Origin: Ignavibacteriaceae bacterium
GTDB taxonomy: Bacteria; Bacteroidota; Ignavibacteria; Ignavibacteriales; Ignavibacteriaceae
Length of the DNA: 37,321 bases
Direction of reading: 5' to 3'
NCBI GenBank assembly: GCA_013042995.1
Contig: JABDPB010000074.1
Span: forward strand, 1-37,321
Part shown: one piece after another, positions 26,360 to 34,776 of the stretch
Numbering within the stretch: the first letter of the stretch is position 1
How the letters are laid out: every line of letters begins with the position of its first letter
Made by a program: the position numbers and the translations under genes
Notes under the pieces: model-generated
Databases searched by the model: none
What the model was told of the DNA's origin: nothing
What the model saw: only the letters and a program-made list of their open reading frames with translations

Positions 26360-26388
26360 TTGATTTCCTCTCCATAATTTCTTACGTT
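26360..26388 (+). promoter_or_regulatory. Promoter candidate for the three-gene T9SS cargo operon
   Basis: TTGATT at 26360-26365, 17 bases, then TACGTT at 26383-26388. The TTG to TA distance of 20 bases repeats that in front of cytochrome c-nosZ and rrf2. A strong ribosome site GGAGAGG (26404-26410) follows. Confidence 0.4.
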
Positions 26389-26412
26389 AGATAACAATAA
26401 CCAGGAGAGGTT

Positions 26413-27750
26413 ATGAAAAAGTTGATCGCATTTTTATTTATTTGTTCTTTAACAAATAGCTTCTCTCAAATAACCGTCTCACAACAATTCTCTGAGCTGA
26501 AGGGGATGGAAGATCAGCAGGGCAACACACACTTATTGTATAGGATTTATTATGTTGAGGTAATTGGTGCTGGTATTTACGAAGACAATTCAATATACCA
26601 TTTAGATATTTCTAGTAACTCTGATTCGCTTTACATTTTAGAGACAATTAGTCGTGGTGTATCTAACGACGCACTTCTTGTTTTTGATTATGATCATTGG
26701 AATAAGAACGCTGATCTATTTATCTGGTGTGGTGGGAGGTTTACCGAAATTTTTCCCAATCCTTTACTGCAAATTCGCAGATTTGATGGTTATGCTAACT
26801 TCCATTGGACGACTCCAGGGGCAGCTAGAAAAATTCAAATATCAAATAATGATGATAGTCTCTTATATATTGGGCTGAGGAATTATTCTGATCATTCATC
26901 AATAAAAAGCACAGACGGTGGTTGGAATTGGGATATGTTTTCAGATGAATACAGTTTCCAAACATTGTTCCCCGAACAAGATCAAGTGCTTTTTGCAACC
27001 AATTGGGCTGATAGACTATTCAAAAGTGTTGATGAAGGATTGAGTTACTATGAAGTCGATACAGTTGCTGCATTTCCAGAACCAGAATTTATTTTTGATC
27101 AGAATAGTCTACATATATATCGTGTTTCATCTGATCACCGTTATAATCAATATGTATTGAGAGTATCTGACAATAAAGGCGAACCATTCTCCTGGGAGAC
27201 AAAATATTCAAGCGATTCTGAAATTTTCGTAAGTAATGATGGGTCAATCTCCGGATTAATTTATTTAGCTGACAAAAAAAATATTTTAGTCTCATCAGAT
27301 TATGGAGATAACTTTAATCTCTATAAAAGTTTCGAAAGAGACTTAGTAGGCATCTACAAAAAACCAAGCTCTAACAAACTTTATGCAGCAACAAAATATA
27401 ATATGTACGAAATCACTCCTGATTCAGTTCAGATAATCAAAAGTCTGCCAATACCCAATGACGTATTAAACATTTATCCACTTCCAATTGATTTTGAATT
27501 ATCACAAAATTACCCAAACCCATTCAACCCTAATACAACAATTAAATACCAAGTTCCAGAATTAAGTTTTGTAACAATTAAAGTTTATGATATACTCGGA
27601 ACCGAAGTTGCTACACTCGTCAACGAGCAAAAACCAGCAAGAAGTTATGAGGTTGAGTTTGATGGAAGTGGTTTCCCAAGCGGAATTTACTTCTATCAAT
27701 TGCAGGCAGGCGATTTCATCGAAACAAAAAAGATGGTCTTACTTAAGTGA
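26413..27750 (+). CDS. T9SS cargo protein, sialidase-like propeller
   Basis: A 445-residue exported protein: signal peptide (about 1-18), a body with S-x-D-x-G-x-x-W/F repeats (S-T-D-G-G-W-N-W, S-V-D-E-G-L-S-Y, S-S-D-Y-G-D-N-F) like Asp-box/BNR propellers, and an 80-residue C-terminal type A sorting domain (N-Y-P-N-P-F-N-P to K-K-M-V-L-L-K). That domain directs export by type IX secretion and is removed or anchored at the cell surface. The ligand is unknown. It is the first of three tandem genes of similar design. Confidence 0.8.
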   Translation: MKKLIAFLFICSLTNSFSQITVSQQFSELKGMEDQQGNTHLLYRIYYVEVIGAGIYEDNSIYHLDISSNSDSLYILETISRGVSNDALLVFDYDHWNKNADLFIWCGGRFTEIFPNPLLQIRRFDGYANFHWTTPGAARKIQISNNDDSLLYIGLRNYSDHSSIKSTDGGWNWDMFSDEYSFQTLFPEQDQVLFATNWADRLFKSVDEGLSYYEVDTVAAFPEPEFIFDQNSLHIYRVSSDHRYNQYVLRVSDNKGEPFSWETKYSSDSEIFVSNDGSISGLIYLADKKNILVSSDYGDNFNLYKSFERDLVGIYKKPSSNKLYAATKYNMYEITPDSVQIIKSLPIPNDVLNIYPLPIDFELSQNYPNPFNPNTTIKYQVPELSFVTIKVYDILGTEVATLVNEQKPARSYEVEFDGSGFPSGIYFYQLQAGDFIETKKMVLLK

Positions 27751-27759
27751 GAAATTATT

Positions 27760-29028
27760 ATGATAAGATTTATACAATTACTAATTCTAAATTATTCATT
27801 GTTAATTATAAATTGCTTCCCGCAGCAACTGGGCTGGGAAAATATTCCTATCGGGACAACAACTCACTTAAACTCAATTCACTTTATTGATCCCTTTGAA
27901 TTATATGTTTGCGGTAATGCTTTATTTCACATTTCATCTTCTGACAGCGGAACCACCTGGCAGGTAAATACATTCCCAACACCTGTACCTCTCAATGATA
28001 TTTTCGTTATTGATGAAAACACAATAGTTACTGTTGGAAACAGCGGTTCAATTTTAAGAACCATAGATGGTGGATTAAATTGGTCAATTGTTTCGAGCGG
28101 TGTTACTGATGATTTACTTTCAGTTTCGTTTGTGGACAGTTTTGGAATTTGTGGTGCGCGTTCGCAGACAATTATTTATACTTCTAATAACGGTGAAGAT
28201 TGGAACATAGCACAATCGGGCTGGGTAGGTGGCGGCTTTTGGGGAACGGTTATGTTAAGTCCACAAATTGGATTTGTTGCTGGCGAAAATTCAATCTGGC
28301 AACCGTTATTAGGAATGACAACTGATTCAGGACAAAACTGGAGTTTCTCTGCTTTTTACTTAAACAATAATGAAGGCAGAGCAACAGGTGTTGATTTTAC
28401 AGATATGTTCATCGGTTATACCAGTGTAAGAGTCTGGGATGGTCGCGGTGCAATCTCCAAAACGACTAACAGCGGAAGCGATTGGGTTACAACATTTTTT
28501 AATAATCCTTTGTGGGATATTGATTTTCCAATTAGCGCAACGGGTCTACTTGGCTATGCTGTTGGAGACATTGGAGCAATTTACAAAACTTATGATGCAG
28601 GTTTCAATTGGCAAGCACAGATTAGCGGAACTACCGCAAAATTAAACGGAGTACATTTTCTTGATTTGGACTATGGTTTTGCTGTAGGTGAAAACGGTGC
28701 TCTGCTTCGTACAACAACTGGCGGTGAGCCGTTAACCGGTCTTGGGAATAGTTCCGAATTGGTAATTGATTTCAAATTATATCAAAATTTCCCAAATCCG
28801 TTCAATCCAAGGACAATAATAAAATACAAAATTACGGAATTAACTTTTGCTACTCTTAAAGTTTTTGATGTTTTAGGTAACGAAATTGTTGCACTGGTTA
28901 ACGAAGAAAAACCTATCGGCACTTATGAAGTTGAGTTTGACGGAACCGAATTACCAAGCGGGATTTATTTTTACCAGCTTAAAGATGGTAATTTTGCAGA
29001 GACTAAAAAAATGGTATTAATTGAGTAG
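27760..29028 (+). CDS. T9SS cargo protein with YCF48-like repeats
   Basis: A 422-residue exported protein with a signal peptide (about 1-22), repeats of the type I-L-R-T-I-D-G-G-L-N-W, I-Y-K-T-Y-D-A-G-F-N-W and V-x-F-x-D-x-x-x-G-F-A-V-G, as in YCF48/photosystem II assembly-like propellers, and a C-terminal T9SS type A sorting domain starting N-F-P-N-P-F-N-P. In non-photosynthetic members of this phylum such repeats occur in surface proteins of unknown role. It begins 9 bases after the previous gene and is probably co-transcribed. Confidence 0.8.
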   Translation: MIRFIQLLILNYSLLIINCFPQQLGWENIPIGTTTHLNSIHFIDPFELYVCGNALFHISSSDSGTTWQVNTFPTPVPLNDIFVIDENTIVTVGNSGSILRTIDGGLNWSIVSSGVTDDLLSVSFVDSFGICGARSQTIIYTSNNGEDWNIAQSGWVGGGFWGTVMLSPQIGFVAGENSIWQPLLGMTTDSGQNWSFSAFYLNNNEGRATGVDFTDMFIGYTSVRVWDGRGAISKTTNSGSDWVTTFFNNPLWDIDFPISATGLLGYAVGDIGAIYKTYDAGFNWQAQISGTTAKLNGVHFLDLDYGFAVGENGALLRTTTGGEPLTGLGNSSELVIDFKLYQNFPNPFNPRTIIKYKITELTFATLKVFDVLGNEIVALVNEEKPIGTYEVEFDGTELPSGIYFYQLKDGNFAETKKMVLIE

Positions 29029-29036
29029 GAGGGATT

Positions 29037-30350
29037 GTGAAAAAATGTGCAGTAGTATTATTCTTTATTTGCCTTCCTTATTTATCTTTCGCTCAGTGGT
29101 ATGATAAATCCAACGGACTGCTTGGTGGTCGTGCAAATGCAATTGATGCTTATGATAGCCTAATAGCTACAGGACCATATACCCAGACTCTAGATCATAT
29201 ACCTGATTCACTTTATATGACCACTAATGGTGGAGATAGTTGGTACCAAATACCCCTACCAAGTACTTTAGTTTTAGGTGATGGCTTAGTTGATATCTCA
29301 ATCATTAGAAGTGACAATATTTGGTTTTGTACAGACTTGGGAAAAATATATGGAACTACCGATGGTGGATTTAGCTGGCAACTACAATTTTTTGATACAT
29401 CAAAGACGAAGTTTATGAATTACATTGAAATGTTCGATTCGCTAAATGGGATGGCAATGGGCGATGCACCTGCAGATGATAAACCTACTCTTTTTCTTAA
29501 GACTACTAACGGAGGGATAGATTGGATATCACAAAACAATTACTTAATTGGCTTGTGGGCTTTTGATGCTTGGAGAAAAGTCGATTTTGTGAATATTAAC
29601 ACCGGATACTATTTCTCTAGCGGCGAGGTACCTCAAAAATTATACAAGACAACAAATAGTGGTATAGATTGGGAGGTAGTTAACGATACAATTTATTGCG
29701 CCGTTGTTAAAGGTTATGATGAAAATATTTTTATAGGTGAAGATTATGATGGTAATATATATCGAACATTGGATGGTGGACAAAATTGGGAGAGTTTAAA
29801 CTGGAGTATTTTGGGCTGGGCATTAGATCTTGAGTTTACTCCGGGCAATGTTTCTAAAGTTTGGTGTGGATCAGATGCAGTTTTTTCCAGTAACGATACA
29901 GGTAAAACCTGGGTAGAAGAATTTGATGTTATGTATACGGGATTTTATGATATAGTTTTTACAGATGAAAATTCTGGTTGGATATATGGTGGTGGAGGTG
30001 GTACACTAACTCATATATTCAGAACAACGAATGGGGGTGTTGGCGGATTAGTATCAGTTGAGGATAATCAAAGCAAATTTAAAATTAACAATTATATTTT
30101 AGAACAAAATTACCCCAATCCTTTCAACCCAAATACAACAATCAAATATCAAATACCAGAATTAAGTTTTACGACAATAAAAGTTTATGACGTTTTAGGA
30201 AATGAAGTTGCTACACTCATCAATGAAGAACTATCTGCGGGGGAATATGAAAATGAGTTCGATGCTACTGACTTAACAAGTGGAATTTACTTTTATCAAT
30301 TGCTGACAGGTGAATTCATCCAAACTAAGAAAATGGTGCTGCTAAAGTAA
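29037..30350 (+). CDS. T9SS cargo protein with BNR/YCF48-like repeats
   Basis: A 437-residue exported protein: signal peptide (about 1-20, ending S-F-A-Q), Asp-box-like repeats (T-T-N-G-G-D-S-W, T-T-D-G-G-F-S-W, T-L-D-G-G-Q-N-W, S-N-D-T-G-K-T-W) forming a probable propeller, and the T9SS sorting domain N-Y-P-N-P-F-N-P at the end. The GTG start is set by AGGAGGG at 29027-29033, which overlaps the stop of the previous gene. The sorting domain is close at DNA level to that of the gene at 26413. Confidence 0.8.
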   Translation: MKKCAVVLFFICLPYLSFAQWYDKSNGLLGGRANAIDAYDSLIATGPYTQTLDHIPDSLYMTTNGGDSWYQIPLPSTLVLGDGLVDISIIRSDNIWFCTDLGKIYGTTDGGFSWQLQFFDTSKTKFMNYIEMFDSLNGMAMGDAPADDKPTLFLKTTNGGIDWISQNNYLIGLWAFDAWRKVDFVNINTGYYFSSGEVPQKLYKTTNSGIDWEVVNDTIYCAVVKGYDENIFIGEDYDGNIYRTLDGGQNWESLNWSILGWALDLEFTPGNVSKVWCGSDAVFSSNDTGKTWVEEFDVMYTGFYDIVFTDENSGWIYGGGGGTLTHIFRTTNGGVGGLVSVEDNQSKFKINNYILEQNYPNPFNPNTTIKYQIPELSFTTIKVYDVLGNEVATLINEELSAGEYENEFDATDLTSGIYFYQLLTGEFIQTKKMVLLK

Positions 30351-30480
30351 GAATTTGCAGCTTTCAGTTTGAACTGCCGAGATATTTTTATAATTTCTTA
30401 TTTAAATCTTTCATTTTACTACTTGAAGGTTAACTTTAAACACTTATCAATATTATATAATTAACAAAAGGGAGTATTTT

Positions 30481-32931
30481 ATGAGAAATCCTCTACGGGT
30501 AATAAATCTGCTCATAATTTTCTTTTCTGTTGTTGCACTTTCAACAACTGTATTTGCACAGCCTGCAGATATCCCCTATCACATAGAACCTTATGAATTA
30601 GAATCTGGCTTTTATAATGGGGGGAATCAAGCGGGCAATACAATGCTTGTGTATTCTGGTATAGTACGAGCTGATGACGCTCCTTGGTTCCAGCTTCGTT
30701 TTGGTAAAACTGGTCTTGGTGCTGAAAGTTATTTAATTATAACTTCACTCCACGATGGTTATTGGCAAAAGCTGGATGCTGTTAGCATTGAACAATGGAA
30801 TCATTACAGTGCTTTCTTTAATGGTGCTGCAGTGGAAATTAAACTTTACGCAGCTCCATTTGACAGAAATGTTTTCGTACACGTTAACGAATTAGTTGTT
30901 GGTGATTGGAGCGGCGGTACGCTATACAATACGATTTGCGGACCAACCGATGACCGAACTGCCTCAGACCAGCCAGCTACTGGTAGATTAATGAGCATTG
31001 GATGTACGGGTTGGATTATCCCCAATGGAAAAATAGCCACAGCTGGTCACTGTTTAAGTGGCGCAAATATTATGGAATTTAATGTTCCACTTTCATTACC
31101 AGGTGGAACAATACAACATCCACCACCGGAAGATCAGTATAGTGTAGATGGGTCCACTATAGTAGGCACTGGAAGTGGAGTAGGAAATGATTGGGGTGTA
31201 TTTGAAGTATTTCCTAATTCAATTACAGGTTTAATGCCAAAAGAGGCACAAAGTGCATATTGGCCTTTACAACAGGATCTAGGACCGGATTCAATACGTA
31301 TCACAGGATATGGAGTTGACGATGGTACTGCAAACCAGACTCAACAGACGCATATTGGACCAAATGCAGGTTCTTCAGGAACTACAATGAGGTACCGCAC
31401 TGATACAATGGGTGGCAACTCTGGAAGCCCCGTAATAGATGGATTAACAAATGTAGCTGTTGGAGTTCATACTCACGGAGGATGTAGTTCCTCGGGTGGA
31501 AATAATAATGGTACAAGTCTTTTCCACTCAGCATTTTGGGCAGCAGTAGATATGGGTGCGGGAGGATGTCCTGTAGAGCTGCCTTCTAATCCGAATCCCG
31601 TTAGTAACACAGTGGGAGTTTCAATAAATCTTGCAGAACTAACCTGGACAAATGGCGCTGGTGCCAATACGAATGAATTGTATTTCGGTTCAAATCCAGG
31701 ATCTTTAAGTTTAGTGCAGAGCGGAACGCTTGCAACCAGCTGGACCATTACAGTTACACCTTTTGATTATTCAACCACATACTATTGGCAGGTTGTTGAA
31801 GTTGGTGACACTTGTAACTCAGACGGACCGGTCTGGAATTTTACTACCGAGCCTGACCCGAATATTGTAGTCGATACTTTATTCTTTGATGATTTTGAAG
31901 GTGGAATTGGTCAATGGACAGTTACCAATCAGGGTGGAAATTGTGATTGGGAGGTTTTATTACCACCATTTCCAAACAGCTATACCTTACCGGCATCATC
32001 ATCCGGCGGTTTGTTAGCTGCTGATTCAGATGAATGCGGAAGTGGTACAACAATTCTTTCAACAGCAACCATAGTTCCTATTCTGGATCTCTCCTCTTAT
32101 TCTTCAGGAGAAGTTTGGATTGAATTTGATAATGATTGGAATACTTTTGATGCTGCAGATGAAGCACACGTTGAAATAAGTACCGATGGTGGAAGCACCT
32201 GGACAGGAGTTTGGGATCAAATAGGAACAGATATTCGCAGTACACACGAAGCAATTAATGTTACTTCTCTTCTTGCAGGTCAATCAAATGTTAGTGTAAG
32301 AGTTAGATCAGTTCAGCCCGGATGGGACTGGTGGTGGGTTCTTGATAACTTTTTAGTATACGGGACCTATATTGTTCCGGTCGAACTAACTTCATTTATT
32401 GCAAATGCAAATGATGGTAATGTTGAACTGAGCTGGATAACCGCAACTGAAACAAACAACAGCGGTTTTGAAGTTCAGAGAGGTATAAACGGTGAATTTG
32501 AGAAAATTACATTTATCAACGGAAAAGGAACTACTGCCGAACCTCAGGCATATTCATTCAGTGATGAAAAAGTAAATGTAGGAATAGTTAGTTACAGACT
32601 AAAACAAATTGATTTTGATGGATCCTACGAATATTCCCAGGCAATAGAAGTTGATGTTCCAGCGCCGAGTGCGTATGTTCTCGAGCAAAACTATCCAAAT
32701 CCGTTTAATCCGAGTACGACAATAAACTTTGCGCTCCCTGTTGAAACCGAAGTCACAATAAGCGTTTATAACACGATCGGAGAAAAAGTCGCCGAAGTTC
32801 TGAAGGCAATCTTAAAAGAAGGTTATCACGAAGTTGTATTTGATGCTGCTTCATTAACTTCAGGAACTTATTTCTACAGGCTTGAAGCGAATGATTTTGT
32901 TGATGTAAAGAAGATGTTGATTTTAAAGTAA
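30481..32931 (+). CDS. Secreted trypsin-like serine protease with T9SS sorting domain
   Basis: An 816-residue exported protein: signal peptide (about 1-26), an N-terminal region of about 140 residues of unknown fold, an S1-type protease domain (about 150-355) with T-A-G-H190, N-D237-W-G-V and G-G-N-S314-G-S-P as catalytic His, Asp and Ser, a fibronectin III-like part (about 365-455), a CUB/MAM-like jelly roll (about 465-625) and a T9SS sorting domain with N-Y-P-N-P-F-N-P. The Asp in N-D-W and the G-N-S-G-S-P pocket fit the glutamyl endopeptidase-like branch. GGGAG at 30470-30474 is the ribosome site. Confidence 0.85.
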   Translation: MRNPLRVINLLIIFFSVVALSTTVFAQPADIPYHIEPYELESGFYNGGNQAGNTMLVYSGIVRADDAPWFQLRFGKTGLGAESYLIITSLHDGYWQKLDAVSIEQWNHYSAFFNGAAVEIKLYAAPFDRNVFVHVNELVVGDWSGGTLYNTICGPTDDRTASDQPATGRLMSIGCTGWIIPNGKIATAGHCLSGANIMEFNVPLSLPGGTIQHPPPEDQYSVDGSTIVGTGSGVGNDWGVFEVFPNSITGLMPKEAQSAYWPLQQDLGPDSIRITGYGVDDGTANQTQQTHIGPNAGSSGTTMRYRTDTMGGNSGSPVIDGLTNVAVGVHTHGGCSSSGGNNNGTSLFHSAFWAAVDMGAGGCPVELPSNPNPVSNTVGVSINLAELTWTNGAGANTNELYFGSNPGSLSLVQSGTLATSWTITVTPFDYSTTYYWQVVEVGDTCNSDGPVWNFTTEPDPNIVVDTLFFDDFEGGIGQWTVTNQGGNCDWEVLLPPFPNSYTLPASSSGGLLAADSDECGSGTTILSTATIVPILDLSSYSSGEVWIEFDNDWNTFDAADEAHVEISTDGGSTWTGVWDQIGTDIRSTHEAINVTSLLAGQSNVSVRVRSVQPGWDWWWVLDNFLVYGTYIVPVELTSFIANANDGNVELSWITATETNNSGFEVQRGINGEFEKITFINGKGTTAEPQAYSFSDEKVNVGIVSYRLKQIDFDGSYEYSQAIEVDVPAPSAYVLEQNYPNPFNPSTTINFALPVETEVTISVYNTIGEKVAEVLKAILKEGYHEVVFDAASLTSGTYFYRLEANDFVDVKKMLILK

Positions 32932-32952
32932 GCTGAAGTATATAACCCAGTT

Positions 32953-32987
32953 AAAAATCCCCTCTCTTACGAGGGGATTTTTATTTT
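32953..32987 (+). terminator. Rho-independent terminator after the protease gene
   Basis: Perfect 12-bp stem AAAAATCCCCTC (32953-32964) and GAGGGGATTTTT (32971-32982) with a 6-base loop, followed by ATTTT. The A/T ends make it symmetrical, so it could also work on the other strand. Confidence 0.92.
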
Positions 32988-33070
32988 GGGTGTATGAAAT
33001 CTGAGTAATAGTTATCTTTAAAACATAATAAGATATTTTTTCGGATATACACTTCTCATTGAGGTTGAAA

Positions 33071-34756
33071 ATGAAATCTCTCTTACTGGCAGCTTTACTA
33101 ATTTTTCCTTTAACTTATATAAACTCCCAGGTTCCATACAACTCAACTCCTGATTGGATATCTACAGATGTTTCGAGTGTAAGTACTGGCGGTGCTTTTG
33201 CTGATATTAACCAGGATGGCTGGTTAGATTTTGTTGTAGCAAATGGAAATGATATTCACAGACAAAAGTTAGTTGTTTACTATAACGATGGAACAGGAAA
33301 TTTCCCGCTTTCACCAAACTGGGAATCTGCAGATATTGATTATCACGGACATTTGGATGTTGGTGATGTAAATGCGGACGGTTTCCCTGATGTTGCAGTT
33401 TCCGTCTACATTGGTCCTTCCGGCTTCGGCTCACCAGGAAAGGTTAAACTCTATTTAAATAATTCCGGGACACTATCCTCAAATCCAGATTGGACATCGG
33501 GTGATGACGTTTATACTTTTAGCTGTGCATTTGGCGATGCGGATGGAGACGGTGATCTCGATCTTGCTGTTGCAGGTGGTGAATCTTATCAGAATGATCC
33601 TGAACAGCCAAGAATTTATTACAATAATGGTGGAATGCTCGAATCGCTTCCGTCGTGGAAAGCAACAAGCACTCAGTACAGCTATGATGTTAACTGGGCA
33701 GATTTTGATAATGATGGCGATCTTGATGTAGTATTCAATGGTGAAAGTTATCCAAATAGAGTGTTTGAGAATCATGGCGATTCAATTAGTACAACACCAA
33801 TGTGGCAATCAGTTGATGCGAGCCAGTATGCAAATTCTCTTTTTGTTGGGGATGTTAATAGCGATGGATTTCTAGACCTTGCAATATCTGATAACAGTCA
33901 GCTTGGGGGGCAGGGAAAATTCAAAATATATTTAAATAACAGCGGAATACTGAACACAACTCCATTTTGGCAATCAACATTTTCAGGTTACGGTTCGGGA
34001 ATTTTGCTTGCGGATATTGATACGGATAATGATTTGGATTTAATAACCGGAGGTTGGTGGGAGCCGTGTAGAATCTATTTAAACAATAGTGGTAATTTCA
34101 ATACTGATCCGGAATACATATCTACAAGTTCCAGTGTTGTAGAAGCAATTGTTTGCGGCGATGTTGATAAAGATGCATTAGAAGAAGTAGAGCAATCGTT
34201 TACAGGTGACGGCACAAAAAAATTATTTTATTTGCCCCGAACTCCATTACAGGAACTGAACAGAGTTATAGTTGGAACAGATACTTTATTGTTAGATGAA
34301 TATTGTTTTGATTTAGAATGTGGGTGGATAAGTTTAGCAACTGCACCTGCTTCTGGTGAAACTATTACTATAGAAGCTGTTGTTTCCTGGGATTTGGATA
34401 TGGGTATAACAAATTGGGATCAGAGTAAAGGTAATTATCTATTTTACAACACAAGTGATCCTGTTAATGTTCGTGATAATGTAACTTCACCAGACGGATT
34501 TGTACTTTACCAAAACTATCCAAATCCATTTAATCCCTCAACAAAAATAAGTTACCAAATTGCAGATGAAGGATTTGTATCATTAAAAGTTTATGATGTT
34601 TTAGGTAACGAAATTGCATTACTAGTAAATAAAGAACTTCCGGCAGGTGAGTATGAAGTTGAATTTGATGGTAAGGATCTAACTAGTGGTGTTTATTTTT
34701 ATCAAATTAATATGGGTGCATTTGTTCAGACAAAGAAAATGGCGTTGCTTAAATAA
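33071..34756 (+). CDS. Exported FG-GAP/VCBS repeat protein with T9SS sorting domain
   Basis: A 561-residue exported protein with signal peptide (about 1-19) and seven calcium-type repeats, D-x-N/D-x-D-G-x-x-D: D-I-N-Q-D-G-W-L-D, D-V-N-A-D-G-F-P-D, D-A-D-G-D-G-D-L-D, D-F-D-N-D-G-D-L-D, D-V-N-S-D-G-F-L-D, D-I-D-T-D-N-D-L-D and a decayed D-V-D-K-D-A-L-E-E. This is an integrin-like FG-GAP propeller. A short beta domain and the T9SS sorting domain follow. ATG 33071 is chosen over the TTG at 33059 because GAGG lies at 33061-33064. Confidence 0.85.
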   Translation: MKSLLLAALLIFPLTYINSQVPYNSTPDWISTDVSSVSTGGAFADINQDGWLDFVVANGNDIHRQKLVVYYNDGTGNFPLSPNWESADIDYHGHLDVGDVNADGFPDVAVSVYIGPSGFGSPGKVKLYLNNSGTLSSNPDWTSGDDVYTFSCAFGDADGDGDLDLAVAGGESYQNDPEQPRIYYNNGGMLESLPSWKATSTQYSYDVNWADFDNDGDLDVVFNGESYPNRVFENHGDSISTTPMWQSVDASQYANSLFVGDVNSDGFLDLAISDNSQLGGQGKFKIYLNNSGILNTTPFWQSTFSGYGSGILLADIDTDNDLDLITGGWWEPCRIYLNNSGNFNTDPEYISTSSSVVEAIVCGDVDKDALEEVEQSFTGDGTKKLFYLPRTPLQELNRVIVGTDTLLLDEYCFDLECGWISLATAPASGETITIEAVVSWDLDMGITNWDQSKGNYLFYNTSDPVNVRDNVTSPDGFVLYQNYPNPFNPSTKISYQIADEGFVSLKVYDVLGNEIALLVNKELPAGEYEVEFDGKDLTSGVYFYQINMGAFVQTKKMALLK

Positions 34757-34776
34757 AACATATTAGAGGGGACATT

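Noticed and set aside
26367-26410. CCTCTCC (26367-26373) complementary to the ribosome site GGAGAGG (26404-26410), as an anti-Shine-Dalgarno hairpin
   Set aside because: The upstream arm falls between the -35 and -10 boxes of the likely promoter and would not be in the transcript.
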